The notes under the pieces were generated by a model. That model saw only the letters and a program-made list of their open reading frames with translations. It was not told where the DNA came from and made no database searches. Positions 17,561 to 28,337 of a stretch of 64,000 bases of DNA are shown piece by piece. The position numbers and the translations under genes are program-made. Numbering within the stretch: the first letter of the stretch is position 1; every line of letters starts with the position of its first letter. Source of the DNA: Candidatus Manganitrophus noduliformans (GTDB lineage Bacteria; Nitrospirota; Nitrospiria; SBBL01; Manganitrophaceae); the NCBI RefSeq assembly GCF_012184425.1, contig NZ_VTOW01000004.1:62001-126000 (forward strand). The letters run 5' to 3'.

Positions 17561-19516
17561 ATGATTCAGCTTGCATGGCTTATTCCGATCTTCCCCGCGC
17601 TCGGCGCCCTGATTAACGGGCTCTTCGGGAAGACCCATACCAAAGAGCGCGCCCATCTGGTCGCCATCGGGGCGGTTGCGGCGTCGTTCCTGATCTCATG
17701 CTTGGTTTTCATCTCGATGGCGACGGGCGCTCCTGCCACGACCATTACGCTCTACGAGTGGATCGCCTCGGCCAATTTCCGGGTCAACATCGCCTTCCTC
17801 ATCGATCCGCTCACCTCAATCATGCTGATGGTGGTGACCGGGGTCGGGCTGCTGGTCCATATCTACTCCGCCGGCTACATGCATCATGACGAGGGGTACG
17901 CCCGCTTCTTCACCTACCTGAACCTCTTCATGTTCTCGATGTTGATCCTGATCCTCGGCGACAACTATCTTCTGATGTTTGTCGGCTGGGAAGGGGTGGG
18001 GCTCTGCTCCTATTTGCTGATCGGCTTTTGGTATCAGAAACCGTCGGCCACCACCGCCGGCAACAAGGCGTTCATCGTCAACCGGATCGGCGATGCCGGT
18101 TTTCTCATGGGGATCTTTACCATCTTCGTGACCTACGGCTCGGTCCGTTATCTCGACGTCTTTCCGAACGCGAACCTGGCCACCGAGTCGGTCGCCACGG
18201 CGATTACCCTCTTCCTCTTCATTGGAGCCATGGGGAAATCGGCTCAGGTTCCCCTCTATGTCTGGCTTCCCGATGCGATGGAAGGGCCGACCCCGGTCTC
18301 GGCCCTGATTCATGCCGCGACAATGGTGACGGCGGGGATCTACATGGTGGTCCGGTCGAACGCCCTCTTCGCCCTCGCCCCTTTTTCCATGGAGGTGGTC
18401 GCGGTGGTCGGGGCGATCACGGCGATTTTCGCCGCGTCGATCGGCTTGGTACAGACCGATATCAAGCGGGTCTTGGCCTACTCCACCGTCAGCCAGCTCG
18501 GCTACATGTTTCTTGCCTGCGGCGTCGGGGCGTATGTCTCGGGCGTGTTCCATCTCTTCACGCATGCTTTCTTCAAGGGGCTCCTCTTTCTCGGCTCCGG
18601 AAGCGTGATCCATGCGCTTTCCGGGGAGCAGGACATGCGGAAGATGGGGGGACTTTATAACAAGATTCCGATTACCTATAAGACGTTTTTGATCGGAACG
18701 ATCGCCATCGCCGGAATCCCGCCGCTCGCCGGATTTTGGAGCAAAGATGAGATCCTTGTATCGACCTTCGTCGGGGGACATTATCTCCTCTGGGGGGTCG
18801 CCGTGATTACCGCCCTGATGACCTCGTTTTATATGTTCCGCCTTCTCTTCATGACCTTCCACGGTCAATCACGGGTCGATCATGAGGTGGCGCATCATAT
18901 TCATGAGTCCCCTTCGACGATGACGATCCCCTTGATGATTCTCGCCGGTTTTTCCCTTCTGATCGGTATGGTCGTCGGCTTTCCCCCCGAATCGGGATGG
19001 ATCCATCATTTCCTCTCCCCGATCCTGGCGAAAGGGGGCGAAGTACATCATCCCTCTTTGGCCGTGGGGCTGGGGCTGATGGCCCTTTCCACGGTGGTGG
19101 CGGTGTCCGGATGGGCCTTGGCACGTCATCTTTATATCAAGGAGCCGCAACTCCCCAACCTGCTGGCGGAGAGGGCGCGCGGACTTTATACGGCCCTCGT
19201 CAACAAATACTGGGTGGATGAGATCTACCAGGCGGTCATTGTCCGGCCGCTCCTTTGGTTCGCAAATTTTCTTTGGACCTTCGATCAGTGGGTCCTCGAC
19301 GGTCTGGTGAACGCCTCCGGTTGGGTGACCCTCATGGAGAGTAAGATTTCGGAAATCTTCGATATCTATATTGTCGACGGCACGGTGAACGGCGTCTCGG
19401 CCACCCTCGATGTCGGCGCGCGGGGGTTGCGGCGGCTGCAGACCGGCGCGGTTCAAAATTATGTCCTGGCGATGGTGATGGGGATTGTGGTCCTTGCCGT
19501 CGTTTTTATGTTTTAG
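17561..19516 (+). CDS. nuoL: NADH-quinone oxidoreductase subunit L
   Basis: A 651-residue antiporter-like proton channel at the distal end of the membrane arm. Key motifs are FVGWEGVGLCSYLLIGF (the helix-5 glutamate) and GAMGKSAQVPLYVWLPDAMEGP (the helix-7 lysine). The C-terminal extension contains the long lateral helix and a final anchoring helix, which distinguishes it from NuoM, NuoN and Mrp-type antiporters. Confidence 0.96.
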   Translation: MIQLAWLIPIFPALGALINGLFGKTHTKERAHLVAIGAVAASFLISCLVFISMATGAPATTITLYEWIASANFRVNIAFLIDPLTSIMLMVVTGVGLLVHIYSAGYMHHDEGYARFFTYLNLFMFSMLILILGDNYLLMFVGWEGVGLCSYLLIGFWYQKPSATTAGNKAFIVNRIGDAGFLMGIFTIFVTYGSVRYLDVFPNANLATESVATAITLFLFIGAMGKSAQVPLYVWLPDAMEGPTPVSALIHAATMVTAGIYMVVRSNALFALAPFSMEVVAVVGAITAIFAASIGLVQTDIKRVLAYSTVSQLGYMFLACGVGAYVSGVFHLFTHAFFKGLLFLGSGSVIHALSGEQDMRKMGGLYNKIPITYKTFLIGTIAIAGIPPLAGFWSKDEILVSTFVGGHYLLWGVAVITALMTSFYMFRLLFMTFHGQSRVDHEVAHHIHESPSTMTIPLMILAGFSLLIGMVVGFPPESGWIHHFLSPILAKGGEVHHPSLAVGLGLMALSTVVAVSGWALARHLYIKEPQLPNLLAERARGLYTALVNKYWVDEIYQAVIVRPLLWFANFLWTFDQWVLDGLVNASGWVTLMESKISEIFDIYIVDGTVNGVSATLDVGARGLRRLQTGAVQNYVLAMVMGIVVLAVVFMF

Positions 19517-19525
19517 GGAGGATTC

Positions 19526-21133
19526 ATGAACAGTTTCGGTTTTCCCATCTTATCCTTGGTCGCCTATATTCCTCTCATCGGCTGTCTGATCCTATTGTTC
19601 TTGAACAAGGATGATCATAAGAAGATCATGTACACCGCCTTCGGTGTCACGATCGTCGATATGCTGGTTTCCTTTCTCCTTTTGTTCGGTTTTGATTCTT
19701 CCCGGGCCGAGATGCAGTTCGTCGAGAAGGGGTCGTGGATTCCGACTTTGGGGGTTGAATACCACTTCGGAATCGACGGGATCAGCCTCCTCTTGATTTT
19801 GATGTCGACGATCCTCTGCGCCATCGCGGTGGTCAGCTCCTTTACCGCCGTTCACGAGCGGGTCAAGGAATACTACGTCTCGCTCCTCTTTCTCCAGACC
19901 GGCATGTTGGGGGTCTTCATGTCGCTCGATCTCTTCCTTTTTTATATCTTTTGGGAGGTCATGCTGGTGCCGATGTATTTCCTCATCGGGATCTGGGGCG
20001 GGGGGCGCCGGCTTTATTCGGCGATCAAGTTCTTTCTCTATACCCTTTTCGGCAGCCTCTTCATGCTCCTGGCGATTTTGGCCCTCTATTTCCTGAATCG
20101 GAATCCCGAATACGGAACCGGCGAATTTACATTCAATCTGATCGAACTCTCGAAGATGAACCTTCCCCTCTGGCCTTTCCAGTTCTGGCTTTTCCTCGCC
20201 TTCTTTCTCGGTTTTGCGGTCAAGGTGCCGATGTTTCCCTTCCATACCTGGCTTCCCGACGCGCACACCGACGCGCCGACGGCGGGGAGCGTTTTGCTGG
20301 CGGGGGTCCTCCTGAAAATGGGGACCTACGGCTTCGTCCGCTTCTGCCTTCCCCTCTTTCCGGCGGCGAGCCATTACTTTGTCCCGCTCATCGCGATTCT
20401 GTCGCTTGTCGGGATTGTGTATGGAGGGCTGGTGGCGCTGGCGCAAAAGGATATCAAGCGGCTGGTCGCCTATTCATCCGTCAGCCACTTGGGTTTCGTG
20501 ATGCTGGGGATGTTCGCGCTCAATCCGCAAGGGATCACCGGGAGCGTCCTTCAGATGATCAACCATGGGATTTCGACCGGCGCCCTCTTCCTGATCGTCG
20601 GCATGATCTATGAGCGCCGCCACACCCGTCTGATCGCCGATTTCGGCGGGCTCTCTTATCAGATGCCGATCTTCGCCGTATTTTTTGCCATCACGATGTT
20701 TTCGTCGATCGGGCTTCCCGGCTTGAACGGTTTTGTCGGGGAGTTCCTCATCTTGGTCGGCGCTTTTCAATACAATAAAATTTATGCCGCCGTGGCCCTG
20801 CTCGGAATTATTCTCGGGGCGGCCTACATGCTCTGGCTTTTCCAGAGGATGATGTTCGGCACGATCGACAAAGCGGAGAATAGAAATCTCACCGATATGA
20901 ACCGGCGCGAAATCGCCTATATGGCGCCGCTGATTCTTTTTATGTTCTGGATCGGGCTCTATCCGAAGCCGTTTATCCGGATCATGGAGCCGGCGATCAT
21001 CAACATCGTTCAAAAGGTGAATCCGAATTGGGAGAATAAGCCGATGGCGGCGGAAAAGGAAAAAGCGCCGGTCGCCCCCGCGGCGATCGAGCTCCCGGCT
21101 GCCGAGACGGTCCATGAGGTAGAGACGCCATGA
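19526..21133 (+). CDS. nuoM: NADH-quinone oxidoreductase subunit M
   Basis: A 535-residue antiporter-like subunit with about 14 helices. The helix-5 glutamate lies in FWEVMLVPMYFLIG and the helix-7 lysine in FAVKVPMFPFHTWLPDAH. The hydrophilic Ala/Glu/Pro-rich C-terminal tail of about 35 residues is an unusual extension. The stop overlaps the nuoN start by four bases. Only one NuoM copy is present, so this is not the two-NuoM form known in some Nitrospirota. Confidence 0.96.
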   Translation: MNSFGFPILSLVAYIPLIGCLILLFLNKDDHKKIMYTAFGVTIVDMLVSFLLLFGFDSSRAEMQFVEKGSWIPTLGVEYHFGIDGISLLLILMSTILCAIAVVSSFTAVHERVKEYYVSLLFLQTGMLGVFMSLDLFLFYIFWEVMLVPMYFLIGIWGGGRRLYSAIKFFLYTLFGSLFMLLAILALYFLNRNPEYGTGEFTFNLIELSKMNLPLWPFQFWLFLAFFLGFAVKVPMFPFHTWLPDAHTDAPTAGSVLLAGVLLKMGTYGFVRFCLPLFPAASHYFVPLIAILSLVGIVYGGLVALAQKDIKRLVAYSSVSHLGFVMLGMFALNPQGITGSVLQMINHGISTGALFLIVGMIYERRHTRLIADFGGLSYQMPIFAVFFAITMFSSIGLPGLNGFVGEFLILVGAFQYNKIYAAVALLGIILGAAYMLWLFQRMMFGTIDKAENRNLTDMNRREIAYMAPLILFMFWIGLYPKPFIRIMEPAIINIVQKVNPNWENKPMAAEKEKAPVAPAAIELPAAETVHEVETP

Positions 21134-22581
21134 CGACCCCGATGTCCGATCTCGGAATGATCGCGATTCTTCCCGAGTTGGTCCTGGCGCTGCTGGCCTG
21201 TCTGGTTTTTGTGATGGTGCCCTTTGTGCCGAAAGAGAAACGGGATCTGCTCGGCTATTTCTCGATCGGCGCGCTGGTCGTCTCCGGTCTCTTGATCATT
21301 CCCCTTTGGGGAAAAACCGTCTCGGCCTTCTCGGGGATGATCGCACTCGATTCGTATGCCATCTTTTTCAAGGTCCTCTTTCTGATCATCGCGCTCCTCG
21401 TGATCCTTGTCTCAACCCTTTATCTTAAGATCGAGCGGGTTCATCTGGGAGAATATTACGGTTTGGTTCTCTTCGCGACGGTCGGAATGATGTTGATGCC
21501 GGCGTCGACCGACCTCCTCTCCTTCTACCTTTCGCTGGAGCTGATGTCGATGTCGTTTTACATTCTCGCCGCCTTTATGCGAAAAGATGCGAAGTCGGTG
21601 GAAGCGGGGATGAAATATTTTCTGACCGGCGTCTTCACCTCCGGCCTGATCCTCTATGGAATTGCATTTCTCTACGGCGCCGCGGGAACGACGAACCTGA
21701 AGGCGATCCAAGCCTTCCTGTCTCAAGCGAATATCAGCGGGAGCCCGACCCTTATCCTCGGGCTGATCTTGCTCACCGCCGGTTTTGCTTTTAAGATCGC
21801 CGCCGTCCCCTTCCACATGTGGGCGCCCGATGTGTACGAAGGGGCCCCGACCACGGTGACCGCTTTTCTTTCGACCGGTTCCAAGGCGGCGACGCTGGCG
21901 GCGATGTTGCGCGTTTTTATCTCGGGGCTGTCGTTCAGTTACGGCACTTGGTGGCAGTTTCTTTGGATCATCGCCGTTTTGACGATGACCGTCGGAAACA
22001 TCGCCGCCCTGGTCCAGACCAATGTGAAACGGCTGCTCGCCTATTCGTCTATTGCGCACGCCGGCTATATTCTGATCGGACTGATCGCCGCTTCAAAGAT
22101 CGGCATGGCATCGATCCTCATCTATTTGGTCGCCTATATTTTTATGACGATCGGCGCCTTTACGATGATTATTCTTCTCTGCAGATTCAATTCGCGGGGG
22201 GATCAGATCAGCGACTTTAAAGGATTGGCCCGGACCCATCCGGCGGTGGCGGCGGCCTTTGTCCTCTTTGCCCTTTCGCTCATCGGGATTCCTCCGACGG
22301 CCGGCTTCGTCGGAAAACTCTTTTTATTCAACGCGGCGATTCAGGGCGGGTTTTACTGGCTGGCCGTCATCGGCATTCTCAACAGTACGATCTCTCTTTA
22401 TTATTATTTCAAGATCGTCATGGTGATGTATATGGAAGAGCCGCAGGGGAGCACCCCTCTCTCTTTCTCTCCGCCGCTGACCGTGGCGCTCGGGGTGACC
22501 GCTTTTGCAACGCTCTTTATCGGCCTTTATCCCGAACCGCTCATCCGCGCCGCGCTCCACTCCATCCAAATCTTTTTGTAA
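21130..22581 (+). CDS. nuoN: NADH-quinone oxidoreductase subunit N
   Basis: A 483-residue third antiporter-like subunit, with LSLELMSMSFYILAAF (helix-5 glutamate) and AFKIAAVPFHMWAPDVYEGAP (helix-7 lysine). It ends the nuo operon. No clear terminator follows; the atp promoter begins about 115 nt downstream. Confidence 0.96.
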   Translation: MTTPMSDLGMIAILPELVLALLACLVFVMVPFVPKEKRDLLGYFSIGALVVSGLLIIPLWGKTVSAFSGMIALDSYAIFFKVLFLIIALLVILVSTLYLKIERVHLGEYYGLVLFATVGMMLMPASTDLLSFYLSLELMSMSFYILAAFMRKDAKSVEAGMKYFLTGVFTSGLILYGIAFLYGAAGTTNLKAIQAFLSQANISGSPTLILGLILLTAGFAFKIAAVPFHMWAPDVYEGAPTTVTAFLSTGSKAATLAAMLRVFISGLSFSYGTWWQFLWIIAVLTMTVGNIAALVQTNVKRLLAYSSIAHAGYILIGLIAASKIGMASILIYLVAYIFMTIGAFTMIILLCRFNSRGDQISDFKGLARTHPAVAAAFVLFALSLIGIPPTAGFVGKLFLFNAAIQGGFYWLAVIGILNSTISLYYYFKIVMVMYMEEPQGSTPLSFSPPLTVALGVTAFATLFIGLYPEPLIRAALHSIQIFL

Positions 22582-22697
22582 GATCCAACAGAAGGCACCG
22601 GGTCAGGTTTTTGTAAGGGTTATCGTGTTGAACCCCTTACGACCTCCTCCATTCTTGACGGCCCCCCACTTCGATCTAAGATTCACGGCGGAATCTC

Positions 22698-22727
22698 TTG
22701 ACATTCGGTGGATGGATGATCTATATT
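22698..22727 (+). promoter_or_regulatory. Promoter of the atpZ-I-B-E-F-H genes
   Basis: TTGACA (22698-22703), an 18-nt spacer and TATATT (22722-22727), 51 nt before the atpZ start. It suggests that ATP synthase genes can be transcribed independently of nuo. Confidence 0.65.
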
Positions 22728-22777
22728 TCCAAGAATTTGTCTGCTGCATGCGGGTGTCGCCGACCCGCTCCATTATA

Positions 22778-23017
22778 ATGAACGGTCCGGATCCGAAATA
22801 TGAGGGATGGCGGCAGGTGGCGCTGCTGACCAGCATTCCCGTCGTTCTGTTGGCCGGACCGGCGGTCGGTTACTTCATCGGCAGTTTTTTAGATCGGCTG
22901 TTCGGCACCTCTCCTTGGCTGATGGCTTTTTTTACGACGATGGGAGCGATCTCCGGGGTGAGGCAAACGATTTCGGTGATCAAGCGGGCGACGGAGAAAG
23001 GGCAGCGTGACACCTGA
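22778..23017 (+). CDS. atpZ: AtpZ-like F1Fo ATP synthase accessory protein
   Basis: A 79-residue protein with two hydrophobic helices separated by a short loop (LTSIPVVLLAGPAVGYFIGS and WLMAFFTTMGAISGVRQ). This is the pattern of the AtpZ/ATPase_gene1 family that precedes atpI in many operons and may take part in cation supply or c-ring assembly. ATG 22778 gives the family-like start. It overlaps the next gene by 11 bp. Confidence 0.75.
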   Translation: MNGPDPKYEGWRQVALLTSIPVVLLAGPAVGYFIGSFLDRLFGTSPWLMAFFTTMGAISGVRQTISVIKRATEKGQRDT

Positions 23018-23390
23018 CTTTATCGATCGGACAATCCGGGTCTCGTGGGTGATTGGAGCGGTTCTGTTTGTATTCCTCGCCCCCTCTGTTCCGATGTCGG
23101 TGACATGGGGCGTGTCGATCGGTCTGTTTCTGAGCGGGTTGAACCTCCGGATTCTGCAGAGGCTCTTTGGCTCCCTTTTTCAGGGATCCTCGAAAGCGAA
23201 GATGCTCTCTTATTTGGGGATGAAGTTCCCGCTTTTTTATGGTCTGTTGTTTCTGGTTTTGTATCTTTTTCCTCTATCTCTTGGAGCCTTCTTTCTGGGA
23301 TTCGTCTTGCCGTTTATCGTGATTGTTTTAAAAGCGGTCGGCCAGGTTTCCCTCGAAAGGTCTTCATCTATCATGCATACGGAGCGATAA
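23007..23390 (+). CDS. atpI: ATP synthase subunit I-like membrane protein
   Basis: A 127-residue hydrophobic protein with four predicted helices, placed between atpZ and atpB as subunit I usually is. Subunit I acts as a chaperone for c-ring assembly. Sequence similarity is weak, as is normal in this family, so the call rests mainly on position and topology. The GTG start overlaps atpZ. Confidence 0.7.
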   Translation: MTPDFIDRTIRVSWVIGAVLFVFLAPSVPMSVTWGVSIGLFLSGLNLRILQRLFGSLFQGSSKAKMLSYLGMKFPLFYGLLFLVLYLFPLSLGAFFLGFVLPFIVIVLKAVGQVSLERSSSIMHTER

Positions 23391-24218
23391 TTGACTGGAG
23401 AGGTTGCATTCAATTTAATGGCGGCCGCGGGAGGATTGGCCGCGTTAGAGCCGCCGAATATCATTACCCTGCTTAACCATTATGCCCCCCCTTCCAAAGT
23501 GATCGAATTTCTCCATCACTTCGAGAATCCCATTTTTTCCGGGATCGCGATCTTTCTGTTGGTTTTCGTCGCCAGACAGGCGACCCGCCGACCCCAATTG
23601 GTCCCGGGAAAGCTCCAAAATCTGGTCGAAATGGCGGTCGAGGCGCTCGATAATTTCGTCACCGGCGTCATCGGACCTCGCGGCAGACGATTCACCCCTT
23701 TTATCGGCACCCTTTTTCTCTACATCCTGACCATGAATATCATGGGACTGGTTCCGGGGATGAAGGCCCCGACCTCCAGCTTCAATACGACGGTGGCATT
23801 GGCGCTGACCGTTTTTCTCTACGTTCAATTCACCGGCATCCGCACCAACGGGATCCTCGGCTACCTGGATCATTTGGCCGGAAGCCCCCGCCCGAAAGGG
23901 GTCGCCGGTTTCCTCATTGCGCTCGTTTCCGTCCCGTTTAATGTAACCCTTCATGTGATTGAAGAATTGGCCAAACCGTTGAGTCTTTCCGTCCGGCTTT
24001 TCGGCAATATTTTCGGAGAAGACGTCCTGATCGGCCAGATGCTGATCTTGGGGATCGCCGCTCTTAGCTTTATCAACAGTCCCGTCGGCCTCCCGCTTCA
24101 ATTTCCCTTTTATCTGTTGGCCCTTTTGCTCGGCTCCATCCAGGCGCTCGTTTTCTCGTTGCTTTCGACCATCTACATTTTCTTGATGCTTCCTCACGAA
24201 GAAGAAGGACATCACTGA
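23391..24218 (+). CDS. atpB: ATP synthase Fo subunit a
   Basis: A 275-residue membrane subunit that provides the proton half-channels. The essential arginine is in LSLSVRLFGNIFGEDVLIG, and the MNIMGLVPG segment marks helix 2. It begins with TTG directly after the atpI stop; an in-frame ATG at 23418 is an alternative start. Confidence 0.95.
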   Translation: MTGEVAFNLMAAAGGLAALEPPNIITLLNHYAPPSKVIEFLHHFENPIFSGIAIFLLVFVARQATRRPQLVPGKLQNLVEMAVEALDNFVTGVIGPRGRRFTPFIGTLFLYILTMNIMGLVPGMKAPTSSFNTTVALALTVFLYVQFTGIRTNGILGYLDHLAGSPRPKGVAGFLIALVSVPFNVTLHVIEELAKPLSLSVRLFGNIFGEDVLIGQMLILGIAALSFINSPVGLPLQFPFYLLALLLGSIQALVFSLLSTIYIFLMLPHEEEGHH

Positions 24219-24221
24219 GCC

Positions 24222-24240
24222 GCGGGGGAAGGTCCCCCGC
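24222..24240 (+). other. GC hairpin between atpB and atpE
   Basis: An 8-bp perfect stem (GCGGGGGA / TCCCCCGC) with an AGG loop lies right after the atpB stop and is followed by TTTATAAA. It may attenuate upstream transcription or protect the 5' end of an atpE-containing mRNA, helping to raise c-subunit output. Confidence 0.6.
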
Positions 24241-24279
24241 TTTATAAACGATAGATAATCATATAAAAGGAGAGAGACA

Positions 24280-24513
24280 ATGACACCAGCAATTGCGTTA
24301 GCGTTTGCACTTCCTCTAGGCGTCGCGTTGGCTGCGATCGGATCGGCCTATGGACTGGGCCGGGCGGTGAGCGCCGCCATGGAAGCGATCGGCCGCCAGC
24401 CGGAAGCGGCGCCGAGGATTCAGTTGGCGATGGTCATCGGGGCGGCGTTTATTGAAGCCTTGACCATTTACGCCTTGTTGACGGTTTTCATCCTTCAAGG
24501 AAGAATCGGATGA
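24280..24513 (+). CDS. atpE: ATP synthase Fo subunit c (proton type)
   Basis: A 77-residue hairpin that forms the rotor ring. The polar loop is GRQPEA. The ion-binding carboxylate is the glutamate in AAFIEALTIY. The helix-1 glutamine and the Ser/Thr after the glutamate that define sodium-binding rings are absent (Leu and Ala instead), so proton coupling is inferred. AAGGAGAG gives it a strong ribosome-binding site. Confidence 0.96.
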   Translation: MTPAIALAFALPLGVALAAIGSAYGLGRAVSAAMEAIGRQPEAAPRIQLAMVIGAAFIEALTIYALLTVFILQGRIG

Positions 24514-24611
24514 GAAGGGGCTGCCGGGCGCCTGTCGGCAGAAAGCGCATGAAGATCGCCGCCGGCCGGCAGACCCGATGCGACGTCTGATGTTTTTTGA
24601 GGGGGAATGAA

Positions 24612-25097
24612 GTGGGAATTGATATTCAACAGGTCTTGACCCAGATCGTCGGTTTTCTTCTTCTCCTCTGGTTATTGCGGAAATTCGCATGGGGGCCGTT
24701 GCTCGGCGTTTTGGATGAGCGGCGAACACGAATCGCCTCCGAGCTCGAAGAGATCCGAAAGGGGAAAGAGTCCTTGGCCCAGATGAAAACCGAGTATGAT
24801 ACGAAGCTCTCGGAGATCGAAAACCAGGCGCGCTTGAGGATTCAAGAGGCGGTGGTGGAGGGGCAGCGGATGGCGAGAGAGATCGCCGAAGGGGCTCGAG
24901 AAGAGGCGCACCAGATTCTGGAAAAGGCAAAAGAAGATATCCAACGTGAAATGGCGAAGGCGAAGGCCCAGCTTCGAGATGAGATCGCCACCATTGCGGT
25001 CTCCGCCGCCGGGAAAATCGTCCGTCAGGAAATGAACAAGCAGAAGGACAAAGAGCTGGTCTTGCAGTACATCGACGAATTGAAGGGTTTTAAATAA
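24612..25097 (+). CDS. atpF: ATP synthase Fo subunit b
   Basis: A 161-residue peripheral-stalk subunit with one N-terminal transmembrane helix (VLTQIVGFLLLLWLLRKFAW) followed by a long charged coiled coil. GTG 24612 is preferred because a GAGGGGG ribosome-binding site lies just upstream; a TTG at 24597 is in frame. Only one b gene is present, so the stalk should be a homodimer. Confidence 0.93.
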   Translation: MGIDIQQVLTQIVGFLLLLWLLRKFAWGPLLGVLDERRTRIASELEEIRKGKESLAQMKTEYDTKLSEIENQARLRIQEAVVEGQRMAREIAEGAREEAHQILEKAKEDIQREMAKAKAQLRDEIATIAVSAAGKIVRQEMNKQKDKELVLQYIDELKGFK

Positions 25098-25646
25098 ATG
25101 AAAAGCGAGGTCACGGCGGAACGGTATGCGCAAGCCCTGTTGGAGGTCGCGGAGGGGCATGCCCTCGGGGAGTCGATCCTGGAGCAGATCGATCGATTCC
25201 GGCAGGCGGCCGCCGGCTATCCGGCGTTGAGCCGCTTTCTTGGGAGCCCTCGCGTTCCTGAGGAGAAGAAAGAAGCGTTGATCGGCCGGATCTTCGAGGG
25301 AGAGGCGAAAAAAGTGATGATCCACTTTGTCCGGCTTCTTCTCCGCAAGGGGCGGATCGACTATCTGGAAGATATCCTCGCTCTCTACCCGAAGCTTCAC
25401 GATGCCAAGCGCGGGGTGTTGAAGGGAACGCTTACGACGGTTCACCCGCTCGACCCGGAAGTGCTCGCCCGGTTAAAATCAAAACTCGAAGCCGAAGTCG
25501 GCCGCACATTAGAGTTGACCTACTTGGAGAACCCGGAGATTCTCGGCGGATTTGTCTTCTCGACCGGAACCACCCTCATCGATGCCAGCGTTCAACGACA
25601 ATTGGACGAGTTGGGAGAGAGGTTAAGAGCCCTCCCGGTTGCCTAA
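25098..25646 (+). CDS. atpH: ATP synthase F1 subunit delta
   Basis: A 182-residue OSCP/delta subunit that links the b stalk to the top of F1. The N-terminal AERYAQALLEVA motif and the C-terminal NPEILGGFVFSTGTTLIDASVQRQLDEL motif region are typical. It starts immediately after atpF. The normal neighbour atpA lies 1.2 kb away because a regulator gene intervenes. Confidence 0.94.
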   Translation: MKSEVTAERYAQALLEVAEGHALGESILEQIDRFRQAAAGYPALSRFLGSPRVPEEKKEALIGRIFEGEAKKVMIHFVRLLLRKGRIDYLEDILALYPKLHDAKRGVLKGTLTTVHPLDPEVLARLKSKLEAEVGRTLELTYLENPEILGGFVFSTGTTLIDASVQRQLDELGERLRALPVA

Positions 25647-25919
25647 TCATCGGGTGAACAGGTTACCCGACCCGCCTTTCTCACTGACCTTATAAAGACC
25701 TTCTTCCGTATCGGGCATCATCCATGAGAGGATTGAATTGCCATCAGGAAGTGTGTATCCTTGCAGGAGGATTTCTTGAAGGCCAAACCTGAGCTGTCCC
25801 TCCACTCAACCGGGAAAGTTCCTTGCCGCGGATTCATCGGAGCGTCGGTTTGATTATGACGGAGGCTGTTCGGAGAGAAGGATAGACTCCCTGCTTGCAG
25901 GGAGAAGGTGGAGTGATTC

Positions 25920-26597
25920 ATGAGGGGAAAAAAGAAAGTCCTCGTCGTCGACGACAACCGGGACACCGTCCGGATCATCCGGGATGCATTGGAAGGGGCC
26001 GGTTTTTCCGTCGCCTCCGCTTATGACGGCAGAGAGGCGCTGGAACGCGTTCGCGAAGAGGCGCCGGACCTGATGATCCTCGATCTCATGATGCCGAAGA
26101 TGAGCGGTTACGAGGTCTGCAACGAAATTCGAAAAGACCCCAAGACAAAAGAGTTGATCGTGTTGATGCTCACCGCCCGATCGGATATCGACGCCAAGAT
26201 TCAGGGGATCGAAGGGGGCGCCAACGATTATCTGGTCAAGCCGGTCGAGCCGCGGGAAGTCGTCTCCCGGGTCCGCCGCTTCCTTGCCACCGAAGGGGCC
26301 TATCAGGAAAAGGTCCTGCTGGAACGACTTGAGGCGATCGGGCAGATCAGCCTGACGGTCCGGCACGAGATCAACAATCCGTTGGCCGTGATCTGCGGGC
26401 AGGCGCAACTGCTTCTTCAACGAAAAGACCTCCCGGAGGAGGTCCGGAGCAAGCTCAAGATCATGTATGAGATGGGCCTTCGGATCAGCGAGATCATCAA
26501 ACAACTCGACCAGGTTCAAGACAAGACGCGGGAGTACATCCGTGGAGAAAAGATGATCGATATCCGATCTCCCAAGAAACGTTCCGCAGGCGGGTAA
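25920..26597 (+). CDS. REC-HisKA protein lacking a kinase ATPase domain
   Basis: A 225-residue protein with a receiver domain (1-122, phosphoacceptor D55 in LMILDLMMP, conserved KP at 107-108). A dimerisation/histidine phosphotransfer segment (about 130-210) with the H-box VRHEINNPLAVI (H149) follows. There is no HATPase_c domain, so it cannot autophosphorylate by itself; it could shuttle phosphate in a relay. It splits the ATP synthase cluster between atpH and atpA. No hairpin with a T-tract separates it from atpH, and its own promoter was not found in the 273-nt gap upstream. Its link to ATP synthase is positional only. Confidence 0.8.
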   Translation: MRGKKKVLVVDDNRDTVRIIRDALEGAGFSVASAYDGREALERVREEAPDLMILDLMMPKMSGYEVCNEIRKDPKTKELIVLMLTARSDIDAKIQGIEGGANDYLVKPVEPREVVSRVRRFLATEGAYQEKVLLERLEAIGQISLTVRHEINNPLAVICGQAQLLLQRKDLPEEVRSKLKIMYEMGLRISEIIKQLDQVQDKTREYIRGEKMIDIRSPKKRSAGG

Positions 26598-26680
26598 CCC
26601 GTTTCACGTTCCAATCTGCTGCCGGCGAACGAATCTCCTCCTTGCATGTGTTTAATTCCCAGAAATGCTCCCTCAGAATC

Positions 26681-26710
26681 TTGACAACCCATTTGAAAAA
26701 AGTTTATAGT
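26681..26710 (+). promoter_or_regulatory. Promoter of atpA-G-D-C
   Basis: TTGACA (26681-26686), an 18-nt spacer and TATAGT (26705-26710). The hexamers, the ACC after the -35 box and the spacer length match the porin promoter at 31452. Confidence 0.7.
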
Positions 26711-26814
26711 ATACAGTCTTTTGCCTTGAGCCGTTCGAATTGCCCCTTATGCGTCGCTCAAGGTCCTTCAATGTAATTCTTTTTTATTTAAATGATGACT
26801 AAGGAGAATGTGGC

Positions 26815-28335
<1,521 letters not shown>

Positions 28336-28337
28336 AG

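Noticed and set aside
19526-22581. Two-NuoM-type complex I
   Set aside because: Only one NuoM is present; NuoL has its long C-terminal lateral helix and NuoN is a separate normal subunit.
24280-24513. Sodium-dependent c-ring
   Set aside because: The helix-1 glutamine and the Ser/Thr after the carboxylate, required for sodium binding, are replaced by Leu and Ala.
25650-25669. Terminator after atpH (CGGGT/ACCCG hairpin)
   Set aside because: The stem is only five base pairs with no T-tract, so it is too weak to call.
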